A DNA stretch of 64,000 bases from Neopusillimonas maritima (GCF_003576595.1 NZ_NQOU01000003.1:186001-250000), one strand, 5' to 3'; numbered from the stretch's first letter, positions 39,746 through 49,445 are shown. The notes: generated by a model from the letters alone, not told the origin. Program-made: numbers and translations.

Positions 39746-41869
39746 TCAATGACGCAACAAGCGCAGCCCGTTCGCCACCACCAGCAGGCTTGCTCCCATA
39801 TCAGCAAATACTGCCATCCACATCGTCGCCCCGTAAAAGATTGCGAGAAAAAGAAATACAGCTTTAATCCCGAGTGCAAACAAAATGTTTTGCCATAGCA
39901 CCCTATGGGTTTTTCGCGACAACTTCACCGAAGACGCAATTTGGTGTAGATCATCATTCATAATGACCACATCGGCCGCTTCCATGGCAATATCGGTACC
40001 GGCAGCCCCCATCGCAAAGCCAATATCTGCCTGAGCAAGCGCCGGCGCGTCGTTAATGCCATCACCCGCCATGCCCGCCAAACCATATTGGGCTTGCATT
40101 TCCTGAACAGCATCCAGCTTCTCTTGTGGCAGCATGCCACCGCGCACATCGTCAATACCCGCCTCGCGACCAATACTTTGAGCTGTTGCTTGATTATCAC
40201 CCGTTAGCATGACCGGGGAAACACCCAGCTGTTTAAGACTCAACATAGCCGACTGGGAAGAAGGCTTGATGGTATCTGCAACCACGAAAAGCGCCAGCAC
40301 CGAATCGTTAGTTGCAAGTAAAGTCACAGTTCGGCCTTCTCTTTCGTAGACGCCAAGACGATCCTCTAATTCGGGGCCAGACAGACCCCGTTCCGCCATT
40401 AACCGATGGTTTCCCAGCACATAATCTATTCCAGCCACAACCCCCGCAACACCACAACCTGGAATCGCTGCGAAATCATTAATCTCAGTTGAAGTTACGC
40501 TCAACCCATTGGCAATCGCCTTCGAGACGGGATGATCTGACCGGCCGGCCAAGCTTACGGCAATACCTGCTGCCACTTCTTTAGTCATAGTTGGCGAAAG
40601 CAACTCCCAAGTAACCAGTTTTGGTTTACCTTGCGTAATGGTTCCAGTTTTGTCGAATGCCACCGCCTTAAGCTTGCGTGCCTCTTCAAGGTATGTTCCA
40701 CCCTTGATCAGAATGCCCCGACGCGCCGCAGCGGCTAAACCACTCACAACCGTAACCGGCGTTGAAATAACCAATGCGCATGGGCAGGCTATGACCAACA
40801 GAACCAGCGCCTTGTAAACCGACTCCAGCCATGTCCAGTCAAACACTAACGGGCCACCCAACGCCACGATGAGCGCAATGATGAATACTGTTGGTGTATA
40901 AATTGCGGCAAACTTGTCTACGAAACGTTGGGTGGGCGCACGACTGCTCTGAGCCTGTTCCACTGCATGAATGATTCGTGACAAAGTGGACTCGCTAGCG
41001 ATTGCAGTCACCTCAAACTCCAGGGAGCCTGACTCATTAATTGTTCCCGCATACACCTGGTCGCCAACCGTTTTATCAACGGGAATGCTCTCACCGGTTA
41101 CCGAAGCCTGGTTAATCGTGCTGGAACCCGCCGTTACAACGCCATCCAATGCGACACGCTGACCAGGGCTGAGGCGAACAATTTGTCCGATAGCAACATC
41201 CTTAGCCGGTATGACGCTCCAGTTGCCGTCCGCCTGAAGCACCTCGGCAGTTTCAGGCGCAAGATTCAACAGACCTTTGATCGCATTTCTGGCGCGATCC
41301 ACTGCGCGAGCCTCAATGAGTTCAGCCAGCGCATACAACGCCATGACCATGGCGGCCTCGGCCCACTGACCTATCAGAAAAGCCCCGGTCACCGCGACAC
41401 TCATTAAGGCGTTGATATTCAACTTTGCCTGGCGTAGAGCCAGGAAGCCTTTTGTGTAAGTATCAAACCCCGCTAGCCCGATACCAATCAGAGCAATCAT
41501 CATCCCGCTGATTTGCCAAACTTGTGTTTCGGGGGCAAAAAAAGACAGACTTTCAGCTACAACGGCAAAAGCGAGCGCCAGAATCAACCGGACAATACCT
41601 CTAGAAAAACGATGACCCGCCTGCCGCCCACCGGGCAGTTCATGGTTATCCTCAGACGATACTTCCTTAGGGTTAAAACCTGCGTTACTAATCGCGGTCA
41701 ATGCCTGTGGCAGCACATCATCGGGGGCATCAATTACCAATAGCCGCGTACTTAACTGAAAATTCAAGCCTCGTATGCCTTCGATCTGCTCCAAAGCACG
41801 ACGGATGTCGGATTCTTCCGCAGCACAATCCATGGTAGCGATGTAGTACGTTGTTCCTGTGTTTGACAT
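39746..41869 (-). CDS. cadA: Cd2+/Zn2+/Pb2+-exporting P-type ATPase
   Basis: A 707-residue P1B-type ATPase. The N-terminal metal domain has MDCAAEE (Cys15) in place of the two-Cys CxxC, typical of ZntA/CadA types. The membrane metal site is CPC (362-364), the phosphorylated Asp is D406 in DKTGTIT, and hinge motifs GDGINDAPALA follow. It pumps Cd, Zn or Pb out of the cytoplasm. It is divergent from cadR, and an ideal MerR-type operator (41900-41920) sits between a TTGACT and the gene. It complements the periplasmic Czc pumps. Confidence 0.95.
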   Translation of the reverse strand: MSNTGTTYYIATMDCAAEESDIRRALEQIEGIRGLNFQLSTRLLVIDAPDDVLPQALTAISNAGFNPKEVSSEDNHELPGGRQAGHRFSRGIVRLILALAFAVVAESLSFFAPETQVWQISGMMIALIGIGLAGFDTYTKGFLALRQAKLNINALMSVAVTGAFLIGQWAEAAMVMALYALAELIEARAVDRARNAIKGLLNLAPETAEVLQADGNWSVIPAKDVAIGQIVRLSPGQRVALDGVVTAGSSTINQASVTGESIPVDKTVGDQVYAGTINESGSLEFEVTAIASESTLSRIIHAVEQAQSSRAPTQRFVDKFAAIYTPTVFIIALIVALGGPLVFDWTWLESVYKALVLLVIACPCALVISTPVTVVSGLAAAARRGILIKGGTYLEEARKLKAVAFDKTGTITQGKPKLVTWELLSPTMTKEVAAGIAVSLAGRSDHPVSKAIANGLSVTSTEINDFAAIPGCGVAGVVAGIDYVLGNHRLMAERGLSGPELEDRLGVYEREGRTVTLLATNDSVLALFVVADTIKPSSQSAMLSLKQLGVSPVMLTGDNQATAQSIGREAGIDDVRGGMLPQEKLDAVQEMQAQYGLAGMAGDGINDAPALAQADIGFAMGAAGTDIAMEAADVVIMNDDLHQIASSVKLSRKTHRVLWQNILFALGIKAVFLFLAIFYGATMWMAVFADMGASLLVVANGLRLLRH

Positions 41870-41899
41870 AGTAATTTTCCTTTAACCATGCCATTGGAA

Positions 41900-41920
41900 A
41901 CCCTATAGTCACTATAGAGT
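41900..41920 (-). promoter_or_regulatory. CadR operator in the cadA promoter
   Basis: ACCCTATAG-TCA-CTATAGAGT, a 9+3+9 dyad, overlaps a leftward TTGACT (41917-41922). The placement inside a long promoter spacer is the hallmark of MerR-family activation. It is nearly the same as known CadR sites. Confidence 0.8.
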
Positions 41921-41945
41921 CAAGCATTTGCTCATGCCACATCGA

Positions 41946-41979
41946 ACCTTATACAAACTATAGAGTTTGAGCCTATAAT
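41946..41979 (+). promoter_or_regulatory. second CadR-like operator and cadR promoter
   Basis: A weaker dyad of the same 21-bp type (41946-41966) is followed by a perfect TATAAT (41974-41979). Only six bases separate the -10 from the cadR ATG at 41986, so transcription would begin at or next to the start codon and the mRNA would be leaderless. The operator copy implies autoregulation. Confidence 0.6.
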
Positions 41980-41985
41980 AATGTG

Positions 41986-42399
41986 ATGAACATCAAAATT
42001 GGCGAGCTCGCTAAACGCACCGACTGCTCAATACAAACCATTCGCTTTTATGAAAAAGAGGGGGTTCTACCAGCACCAACGCGTAGCGATGGCAACTATC
42101 GGTTATACAACGAAGGACACATCGAAAGGCTGAGGTTTATTCGGCACTGCCGCATGCTTGACATGACCTTAAGCGATGTAAGCACACTGCTTAAGTACCG
42201 AGACACACCCAATACAGGTTGTGAGGAAGTAAATGTGTTTTTAGATCAGCATATTGACGCAGTTCAGACCCGGCTGGAAGAGCTAGCGCAGCTGAAACTG
42301 CACCTGCTCACTTTGCGTCGGCAATGCAACCAGCCGGTTTCAGTTGCTTCTTGCGGTATTTTACGAGCGCTGTCCGACTGCTCGTGCCATACTAATTAA
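41986..42399 (+). CDS. cadR: MerR-family Cd/Pb/Zn-responsive regulator
   Basis: A 137-residue MerR protein (IKIGELAKRTDCSIQTIRFY, winged helix; long dimer helix from about residue 80). Metal-site cysteines occur at the positions expected of CadR/PbrR: one in the helix region (NTGCEEVN) and two near the end (SDCSCH). The ATG at 41986 is preferred to the overlapping GTG. It faces cadA across a 116-bp promoter region with two operator-like dyads. It twists the promoter DNA upon metal binding to activate cadA. Confidence 0.92.
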   Translation: MNIKIGELAKRTDCSIQTIRFYEKEGVLPAPTRSDGNYRLYNEGHIERLRFIRHCRMLDMTLSDVSTLLKYRDTPNTGCEEVNVFLDQHIDAVQTRLEELAQLKLHLLTLRRQCNQPVSVASCGILRALSDCSCHTN

Positions 42400-42465
42400 A
42401 GAATCTGATATCGCAAAGCAGCAATTTAGCGCCCAATATGTCGTCCCGCACTCTTCGCCGATCAA

Positions 42466-42861
42466 TTAGTAATTAGTGCCAGACTCAATCTGAGCTGCGT
42501 ATTTTTCCATAATTTTACCCATCGCCTGCATCATCTCAGCCTGCATCTGCAACTGTTGCTGCGGACTGAGTACCGCCGCCGCAGGACCCATCATCGGACA
42601 GCCCGACATCATGCCCCCCATTGCTCCCATACCAGCCATGGGGTGCATGCCGCCCATACCTGACTGATCTCCCATCATCATTCCTTTCATACCAGCCATC
42701 ATGCCAGACTGACCCATCATTGGGCCTTGCGCTCCTTCACCTTGCATTCCATGCGGTGCGTCGGATTTTTGCATCACGCCGTGATCGGCAGCGAAGCTGA
42801 TACCGCCAACCGACACTAACGCGGCAAAAACGGATGCCTGTATAACACGTTTAACTTTCAT
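42466..42861 (-). CDS. Met-rich secreted protein
   Basis: A 131-residue protein from the ATG at 42861 (GGAG at good spacing). The signal peptide (VIQASVFAALVSVGGISFAA) is followed by a Met/Gly-rich stretch (GMMAGMKGMMMGDQSGMGG) with His and Cys, then a helical tail (LQMQAEMMQAMGKIMEKYAA). Such sequences bind Cu(I) in the periplasm. It lies between cadR and copA, divergent from copA. The family is not firmly known. Confidence 0.75.
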   Translation of the reverse strand: MKVKRVIQASVFAALVSVGGISFAADHGVMQKSDAPHGMQGEGAQGPMMGQSGMMAGMKGMMMGDQSGMGGMHPMAGMGAMGGMMSGCPMMGPAAAVLSPQQQLQMQAEMMQAMGKIMEKYAAQIESGTNY

Positions 42862-43031
42862 TTCGCGCTCCATTCAAAAAGAAACCATCTTCATAGGCTA
42901 AACGAAAAACAATGTACCGAACACACGATTAATCAAACATGACACAAATGTAATTTCACAAGCATAGAAACAGAACAGGTATTTTGCTAATCTGACTGTC
43001 TAGGTTCCACATAGTACTAACCGGAACGACC

Positions 43032-44303
43032 ATGACCGATCACAAACATCACAGTGAACATCAGTCACAGCATCAAATGTCGACACTTTCGCCTAATAGC
43101 CAGGAATCGGCGGCGCAAGTTAAAGAAACAGCACAATCGACCGGCGATATTATCTACACCTGTCCGATGCACCCTGAAATTCGTCGCTCTCAGCCCGGCG
43201 ATTGCCCAATCTGCGGCATGAGTCTGGAGCCGTTACTTCCAACACTAGAGGACGAAAACCCCGAACTTAAAGATTTTTCACGTCGTTTTTGGATCACGCT
43301 ACCATTGACGATTGTGGTCACGGTTCTTGCCATGTTCGGGCATCAACTGAACTGGCTCGATATGAGCTTACAAACCTGGGTCGAACTGGTGCTATCAACC
43401 CCTGTCGTTTTATGGGCGGGGCTACCGTTTTTCATACGGGGTTGGCATTCCGTGCGAAACCGCAGCCCAAACATGTGGACGCTTATCGGGTTAGGCACCG
43501 GTGCAGCCTTCGTTTACAGCGTTATTGCCACCGTCTTTCCGCACGTATTTCCGGAGGCGTTTCTTAGCATGGGCCGCGTCTCGGTGTACTTCGAAGCGGC
43601 CGTGGTGATCATCTCCCTGACGCTTTTCGGACAAATACTCGAACTGCGGGCACGTTCTCAAACCTCTGCAGCCATTAAAGCGCTGCTTGGGCTGGCGCCA
43701 AAAACAGCCAGACGTGTCGCAGAAGACGGCTCTGAAGAAGACATCCCTCTTAACCATGTGCATGAAGGCGACAGACTTCGCGTCCGACCCGGGGAAAAAG
43801 TGCCGGTGGATGGTGTAGTACAGGATGGAACCAGTCTCGTCGATGAATCCATGCTGACAGGCGAACCTCTGCCTGTCAGAAAGAAAACAGGAGACAAGGT
43901 CATCGGCGCCACCATGAATACCTCGGGCGCACTTGTCATTCAAGCCGAAAAAGTTGGCTCAGCAACAGTGCTATCACAAATTGTGCAGATGGTGGCCGAA
44001 GCACAGCGCTCTCGCGCCCCAATGCAACGTATGGCCGACCTTGTCGCCGGGTATTTCGTGCTCGCGGTTATCGGCATTGCGATCATAACGTTTTTTGTCT
44101 GGGGCTTATGGGGCCCTGAACCGGGGTGGGTGTACGGTCTCATCAATGCTGTTGCCGTCCTTATTATTGCCTGCCCTTGCGCCCTGGGGCTCGCTACGCC
44201 GATGTCGATCATGGTGGCCACAGGACGCGGCGCCACAAAAGGGGTTTTATTTCGAGACGCTGCCGCCATTGAAAACATGCGTAAAGTGGACACACTTATT
44301 ATC
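43032..44303 (+). pseudogene. copA: Cu+-exporting P-type ATPase, 5' part (split by IS66 element)
   Basis: The first 424 codons of a 735-residue copper ATPase. A His-rich start ([14 protein letters not shown]) is followed by a heavy-metal-binding motif [20 protein letters not shown] instead of classic HMA domains. The actuator loop [11 protein letters not shown] and the membrane site [11 protein letters not shown] (about residue 380) are present. Reading breaks at codon 424, just before the phosphorylation Asp, where the IS66 element is inserted. The fragment continues a few codons into the element and cannot pump. The 3' part lies at 47026-47961 in the same frame. Confidence 0.95.
44296..44303 (+). 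repeat. IS66 target-site duplication, left copy
   Basis: TTATTATC directly before the element; the identical octamer follows it at 47018-47025. Eight bases is the standard IS66-family duplication. Confidence 0.95.
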
Positions 44304-44344
44304 GTAAGCGTCATTTCAGGACCGTCTTGACGGCCTAAATTAGT

Positions 44345-44638
44345 TTAGGTCCACTTGGCGTCGGGCTGATTCCACTCATCGACCCGCTCGCCGCTGGCTT
44401 GAGCAGTGGCGATAGCGGTATCAAGGCGTTTTAGGATCGAAGTTATAGACTCATCGGGCCGGTAACGTAACATCGCCACAGCTTGTTTGCCATCATAAGC
44501 GACCGCTGCATTGCGCACCGGCTCGATTGCGCCAATCATGATATGGCCCGCGCCTTTGACCAGCGCATCAATATGCCGATGATCAGAAGCACTTATGCCG
44601 CCTTGGGTAGGTTTTCGTTTTGCAGGTCCAGACGCCAC
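44345..44638 (-). CDS. short IS66-carried open frame, unknown function
   Basis: A 97-residue frame from a GTG at 44638 that overlaps the end of tnpC by 46 bp; an ATG at 44539 would give a shorter product. It contains HIDALVKGAGHIMIGAIEPV and AVAMLRYRPDESITSILKRL, a compact alpha/beta-looking sequence. It fills almost all the space to the left end of the element. A passenger or accessory gene is likely; its role is unknown. Confidence 0.55.
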   Translation of the reverse strand: MASGPAKRKPTQGGISASDHRHIDALVKGAGHIMIGAIEPVRNAAVAYDGKQAVAMLRYRPDESITSILKRLDTAIATAQASGERVDEWNQPDAKWT

Positions 44639-46128
44639 GGCAACAGTTTTTCGATTTGATTGATTGGATGATCAGCGATGCGCTCGAACACGGCGCGCAG
44701 ATAGGCGAAGGGCTCCACGTCATTGAGCCGCGCCGTGCTGATCAAGCTATAGATTACCGCCGCACTGTGCCCGCCGCTATCGGCGCCGGCAAATAAGTAA
44801 TTGCGTCGACCAAGCACCAACGGGCGGATCGAACGCTCGGCGGTATTGTTGTCTATTTCAATGCGACCATCGTCGCAATAACGGGTCAGTGCCGCCCAGT
44901 GGCCCAGCGTGTACTTAATTGCCTTAGCCAGTTCAGACTTCGCTGAGACGGTCACGAGCACTTGCTCCAGCCATTCCTTTAAACTGGTCAGTAGTGGCGC
45001 GGCCTGTCGTTGGCGCACTGATTGGCGAAGCGGCACCGCACAGCCTCGGATGTCCCGCTCAATGGCATACAGGGCGCCAATGCGGGCTAACGCCTCTTGT
45101 GCGATGGGCGATGGCTCATGCTTGAACAGGTCGTAGAATTTGCGCCGAGCGTGCGCCCAGCAGCCAGCCTCCACGATTTGTCCGCCACGGTACAGGGCAC
45201 CATAGCCACTATAGGCGTCGGCTTGCAGAATGCCGCTAAAGCCTTGTAAATGTTTCTGAGGTCGTTCGCTTTTGCGATCCGGCGAGTACTGATACCAGAC
45301 CGCAGGCGGCGCGCGGCTGCCGGCCGGTCGATCATCACGCACATAGGTCCACAGCCGCCCGGTGCGGGTTTTACCCCGCCCCGGGTCAAGAACCGGCACG
45401 GGCGTATCGTCTGTGTGGATCTTGTCGGCTTGGCGTACGTAACGGCCCAACGCATTGCTTAAAGGCTCCAGTAAGCGGCTCGACTCACGCACCCATGCGC
45501 CCAGCGTTGCACGTTCCAACTGAACGCCGGCACGACGATAGATTTGCGCTTGCCGATACAAGGGCGTGTGATCGGCATACTTGGCCACAACGACCTGCGC
45601 AAGCAAACCGGCATCGGCCATGCCGCGCGTAATCGGGCGCGAAGGCGCCGGCACTTGCTCGATATGAGAGCAGGCGCGACAGGCAAGTTTGGGCCGCACA
45701 TGTCGGTGCACCTTGAAGTAGCCCGGCACGTAGTCAAGCGTTTCGCTGACGTCCTCACCCAATGTGCGCAACTGGCCACCACAGTGCGCACAGCCGCAAG
45801 CAGTGGGCGCATGAACGATGGTTTCGCGTGGCAGGTGCGTGGGGAAGGCGCGCGGCTTGCGACGTAAGATGGTGACGTTATTAGACGGCTGCGTCGGCAA
45901 AGCATCAGACGACCCAGCAACGGGCAATGATTCGTCGGCAGTTTCGGGCAGATCGCCCAGCGCCAACTGCAATTGATCCATCAATTCGCTCACCCGCTCC
46001 GAGGAGCGCCCGTATTGCCAGCGCTTTAATCGGGCAATTTCTGCCACCAACTTGGCAATGGTCTCGTCGCGCGAGACTAGCATGCGCTTGAGCGTATCAA
46101 TGTCGTTGGGTAAGGCGTTGGCGAGCAT
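44593..46128 (-). CDS. tnpC: IS66 transposase TnpC
   Basis: A 511-residue transposase. The N-terminal coiled coil (LVSRDETIAKLVAEIARLKRWQYG) and a zinc-finger-like Cys set (CGCAHCGG, CRACSH) precede a DDE domain, with Asp in HTDDTPVPVL, Asp in ADAYSGYGAL and Glu in NNTAERSIRP. It is intact and, with TnpA and TnpB, moves the element. Confidence 0.95.
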   Translation of the reverse strand: MLANALPNDIDTLKRMLVSRDETIAKLVAEIARLKRWQYGRSSERVSELMDQLQLALGDLPETADESLPVAGSSDALPTQPSNNVTILRRKPRAFPTHLPRETIVHAPTACGCAHCGGQLRTLGEDVSETLDYVPGYFKVHRHVRPKLACRACSHIEQVPAPSRPITRGMADAGLLAQVVVAKYADHTPLYRQAQIYRRAGVQLERATLGAWVRESSRLLEPLSNALGRYVRQADKIHTDDTPVPVLDPGRGKTRTGRLWTYVRDDRPAGSRAPPAVWYQYSPDRKSERPQKHLQGFSGILQADAYSGYGALYRGGQIVEAGCWAHARRKFYDLFKHEPSPIAQEALARIGALYAIERDIRGCAVPLRQSVRQRQAAPLLTSLKEWLEQVLVTVSAKSELAKAIKYTLGHWAALTRYCDDGRIEIDNNTAERSIRPLVLGRRNYLFAGADSGGHSAAVIYSLISTARLNDVEPFAYLRAVFERIADHPINQIEKLLPWRLDLQNENLPKAA

Positions 46129-46186
46129 GTGCGTCAGTATAAAGTAAGGCGCTTACCCTGGAAATAACTTTGTACTGATTCTATGC

Positions 46187-46549
46187 CTAGGCCGCCCTGG
46201 TTGGCTGCCACGTGCGCTCTGGACGGCGCCAATCGATGCCTTCGAGCAACATCGACAATTGCGCACCCGTCAAATGCACACTGCCATCTTGGGCTTGCGG
46301 CCAGACGAAGCGACCACGCTCCAGACGCTTGGCGTACAGGTTCATCCCGTCGCCGCTCCACCACAGCAGCTTGACCAGATCGCCGCGTCGGCCACGGAAG
46401 ATAAAAATATGACCTGAGAACGGATCGTGTGCCAGCGTGGTCTGAATGAGTGCTGCCAGTCCATTCATGCCGCGACGCATGTCGGTCACGCCTGCGGCAA
46501 GCCAGATGCGTGTACCAAAGGGTGGCGCGATCATACCGGCATCAGGCAA
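46187..46549 (-). CDS. tnpB: IS66 accessory protein TnpB
   Basis: A 120-residue protein with the family core GVTDMRRGMNGLAALIQ and FIFRGRRGDLVKLLWW. Its start overlaps the tnpA stop, as usual, giving coupled translation. It is needed for IS66 transposition. Confidence 0.94.
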   Translation of the reverse strand: MPDAGMIAPPFGTRIWLAAGVTDMRRGMNGLAALIQTTLAHDPFSGHIFIFRGRRGDLVKLLWWSGDGMNLYAKRLERGRFVWPQAQDGSVHLTGAQLSMLLEGIDWRRPERTWQPTRAA

Positions 46550-46935
46550 CGTAGGACCAGACGCAACTGGGTCGGATCCACCTTGCCGCGTACCTGCACC
46601 CGAGCTCCGTTCAGTTCGATCTCGATGCAGCTAGCCATCGCCAGCGTGCTCTCGACCGATTCCGGCTCGCGCTGATCGGTGGCCTTGATTGCGCCGGTCA
46701 GCGCCGGCGGCAACGTCACCGGCACCAGTGCACAGCCATCAGTGCTGCCCAGCAAACCAGCACGCAGCTCCCGCCGCCACTTGAACACCATATTGGCGTT
46801 CAGCCCATGAGCCAGGGCCACCTTCGCTACCGAAACATCCGGTGCGCAGGCGGCCATCGCCACCTCACGTTTGTAGGCACGCGGGTAATTGGGTCGACCT
46901 TTGCGGTTTGAAACCCGCACTTCACTTGTAGACAT
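46531..46935 (-). CDS. tnpA: IS66 accessory protein TnpA
   Basis: A 134-residue protein with a helix-turn-helix (YKREVAMAACAPDVSVAKVA, then HGLNANMVFKWRREL), the IS3-like DNA-binding domain of IS66 TnpA. The ATG at 46935 is chosen; a start four codons earlier is possible. It probably recognises the element ends. Confidence 0.93.
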   Translation of the reverse strand: MSTSEVRVSNRKGRPNYPRAYKREVAMAACAPDVSVAKVALAHGLNANMVFKWRRELRAGLLGSTDGCALVPVTLPPALTGAIKATDQREPESVESTLAMASCIEIELNGARVQVRGKVDPTQLRLVLRCLMPV

Positions 46936-47017
46936 TGTGATCCCCACTACTTTTTGGTGGGCACCACTTTGGACTGATTCAGCCGTCGCGACTAGGCGGC
47001 CTTCACATGACGCTTAC

Positions 47018-47025
47018 TTATTATC
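47018..47025 (+). repeat. IS66 target-site duplication, right copy
   Basis: TTATTATC directly after the element, the same as 44296-44303. Confidence 0.95.
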
Positions 47026-47961
47026 GATAAAACGGGCACCTTAACGGAAGGACGGCCAGGATTCGATCATGCCGCTGGAACGCATGACTATGAAGCAACG
47101 GAAGTCCTGCGGCTTGCCGCCAGCCTGGATCAAGGCAGCGAACACCCACTGGCCGCAGCCATTGTTTCAGCCGCGAAAGAACAAGGCTTGTCTCTAGCTG
47201 CAGTGCAAGATTTTGATTCCGAAAGCGGCATTGGAGTGAGCGGCACAGTTGAAGGGCGCAGGCTCATTTTGGGCAATACAACACTCCTGCAGGCGATGGG
47301 TATAGATGCGAGCCCACTGAAACAAACGGCTGATGCGTTGCGTGAACAAGGAGCCAGCGTAATGTTTCTGGCTGTTGATAACAGCCTGGCAGGCTTGCTC
47401 TCCGTCACCGACCCAATCAAACCCAACACGCAAGAAGCCGTGAAAAACTTACAAGAGGCGAACATTCAAATTATCATGGCCACGGGCGATGGCCTCGCCA
47501 CAGCAAAAGCGGTTGCCAGTGAACTGGATATCGATGAAGTACATGGCGAGGTAAAGCCCGAAGACAAGCTGAACCTGGTGGCCGACCTGCAAAGCCAGGG
47601 ACGCATCGTGGCCATGGCAGGCGACGGTATCAACGATGCGCCCGCGCTTGCCAAGGCCAATGTGGGTATTGCAATGGGAACCGGCACCGACGTCGCGATG
47701 AACTCAGCTCAGGTGACCCTTGTCAAAGGAGACCTTCGCGGCATCGCCATTGCCCGGAGTCTATCCGAAAAAACCATTGTTAACATGAAACAAAACCTGG
47801 GTTTCGCCTTTATCTACAATGCGCTGGGCGTACCCATAGCGGCCGGAGTGCTCTACCCCATAACGGGAATGCTGCTTTCCCCAATGTTTGCGGCACTGGC
47901 GATGAGCCTAAGCTCGGCATCGGTTGTATTCAACGCGTTGCGCTTGCGCAGAAAAACTTAA
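47026..47961 (+). pseudogene. copA: Cu+-exporting P-type ATPase, 3' part (split by IS66 element)
   Basis: It resumes at the phosphorylation motif DKTGTLTEGRPG and runs 311 codons through SEHPLAAAIV (nucleotide-binding HP motif), GDGINDAPALA and the last membrane spans, ending NALRLRRKT. It is in frame with 43032-44303 if the insertion is removed. With no promoter or start of its own it is probably silent, although an ATG at 47188-scale positions could give a soluble C-terminal fragment. Confidence 0.95.
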
Positions 47962-47984
47962 GACCAATAAAAAATTAAAAGAAA

Positions 47985-49445
47985 TCAGCGAACGACGAAC
48001 TGGCCCATCATCCCGTTATCCTCATGCTCAAGAATATGGCAGTGGTACATGAAAGGGGATGATATCGCCGGTTGCAAAAACCTCACCAGAAGTTCCACCG
48101 GCTCTCGGACTACGACCGTGTCTCTAAGACCTTGATCTCGAATACCTTTGTCCGACCCGTTCCGGCTCAAAACTTCGAAATGAACACCATGAATGTGAAA
48201 CGGATGTGTCATCATATTTCCCGAAACATCCCAAATCTCTGTATCACCGAGCCTTACTTTTTCATTGATTCTTTGCATATCGAATGCATGCCCATTGATA
48301 CCGAACATTCCCATGCCTCTGCCCATCATGCCGCCCATGCCCATATTCATTACAAAGCGCCGCCGCCGAACCGCCTTCGATACATCCAGACGCTCATGGG
48401 TGGAAAGCTTCTCTGGCACCTTGGCCCCAAGGGCTTCCGTGCCCTCAGGCTCGAAGCCGACGACTGTCTCCCGTCCGACCCCACCCAGTCCGGCAACACC
48501 TGACATCATTCGCATCATCATCGAAACATTGTTATCCGGCGCTGTATCCAGAGTGGTGGCTCGACCATCAGAGAAATCAACGAGTATTTCGGCTCGTTCA
48601 CCCGGCGCAAGTCTCAGAGATCGCAGTTCGACCGGTTTTTCAAGCAGACCGCCTTCAGAAGCAATCCAGTGAAATAACCGATCGTCTGCAAAAGCAAGAT
48701 CGTACTCCCTGGCGTTGGAACCATTTGCCAAGCGGAGACGAACCAGTCTGCGCGGCACACGGGTGACCGGGTTAACGGTTCCATTGACCATGAGGGTATC
48801 GCCTCTTCTACCGTGCATCGCCGCCATCATTCCCTGAGGGAATACAAGAGCACCATCTTCGAATTGCCGATCCTGCAATATTAAAGGTAGATCGTCAACC
48901 CCGTATTCCGAAGGCAACCCAAGCGCCTTTTCCTCGTCATCGGTGACGATAAGCAACCCCGCCAACCCGGTATACACTTGTTTCGCCGTACGACCATGGA
49001 CATGCGAGTGATACCAGAGGGTCGCTGCGGGCTGATTGATCGGGAGCACCGGTCGCCATGTAGACCTGGGACGTATTAGCTGGTGGGGTCCACCGTCAAG
49101 CTCTCCTGGAACAAGCAAGCCATGCCAATGGACCGTTGTGTCTTCACGAAGAGCGTTTGTAATGGCGACCTCTACGTCATCGCCGCGATGAACACGCAGT
49201 GTCGGGCCAAGATAATTTCCGTTGTAGCCAAGCGTCACGCTTTCCCGCTCTGGAAAAAAGGAGGTCTTACCTGCCTGCGCGATTAACGCAATTGATTGTC
49301 TCTGATTGCGGGCATCGATCAACTCAGGAATTTTCAATTTTCTCGGATCACTATTTGCCGACGATGGCCATATGGCTGACCCAACTAAAAGTGAGCCTCC
49401 CGCAAGTACGGCACCAGTCAGAAAAGAACGACGAGTAAACATCAT
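47985..49445 (-). CDS. multicopper oxidase, CueO-like, Tat-exported
   Basis: A 486-residue three-domain oxidase with a twin-arginine signal (FTRRSFLTG). Copper ligands are all visible: HWHG (H106, H108), WYHSHVH (H146, H148), HPFHIHG (H414, H417, H419) and HCHILEHEDNGMM (H468, C469, H470, H474). The MNMGMGGMMGRGMGMFG stretch before the last domain corresponds to the Met-rich region of CueO. It oxidises Cu(I) to less toxic Cu(II) in the periplasm. It converges on the broken copA gene and was likely its partner. Confidence 0.93.
   Translation of the reverse strand: MMFTRRSFLTGAVLAGGSLLVGSAIWPSSANSDPRKLKIPELIDARNQRQSIALIAQAGKTSFFPERESVTLGYNGNYLGPTLRVHRGDDVEVAITNALREDTTVHWHGLLVPGELDGGPHQLIRPRSTWRPVLPINQPAATLWYHSHVHGRTAKQVYTGLAGLLIVTDDEEKALGLPSEYGVDDLPLILQDRQFEDGALVFPQGMMAAMHGRRGDTLMVNGTVNPVTRVPRRLVRLRLANGSNAREYDLAFADDRLFHWIASEGGLLEKPVELRSLRLAPGERAEILVDFSDGRATTLDTAPDNNVSMMMRMMSGVAGLGGVGRETVVGFEPEGTEALGAKVPEKLSTHERLDVSKAVRRRRFVMNMGMGGMMGRGMGMFGINGHAFDMQRINEKVRLGDTEIWDVSGNMMTHPFHIHGVHFEVLSRNGSDKGIRDQGLRDTVVVREPVELLVRFLQPAISSPFMYHCHILEHEDNGMMGQFVVR

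Larger units (their letters stand above)
44304..47017 (-). mobile_element. complete IS66-family insertion sequence (2,714 bp)
   Basis: Both ends read GTAAGCGTCAT inward (44304-44314 and, inverted, 47017-47007), the IS66-family terminus, with partial matches for another dozen bases. It carries tnpA, tnpB and tnpC in order on the minus strand plus a short extra frame. The flanking 8-bp duplication is perfect, and the copA halves would rejoin in frame if the element and one octamer were removed, so insertion is recent. Confidence 0.96.

Noticed and set aside
42874-43031. CueR or CopR box before copA
   Set aside because: TGACACAAATGTAATTTCACA loosely recalls a copper box but lacks a clear dyad or direct repeat; not strong enough to call.
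43491-43943. 150-residue minus frame within copA
   Set aside because: Antisense of conserved P-type ATPase sequence.
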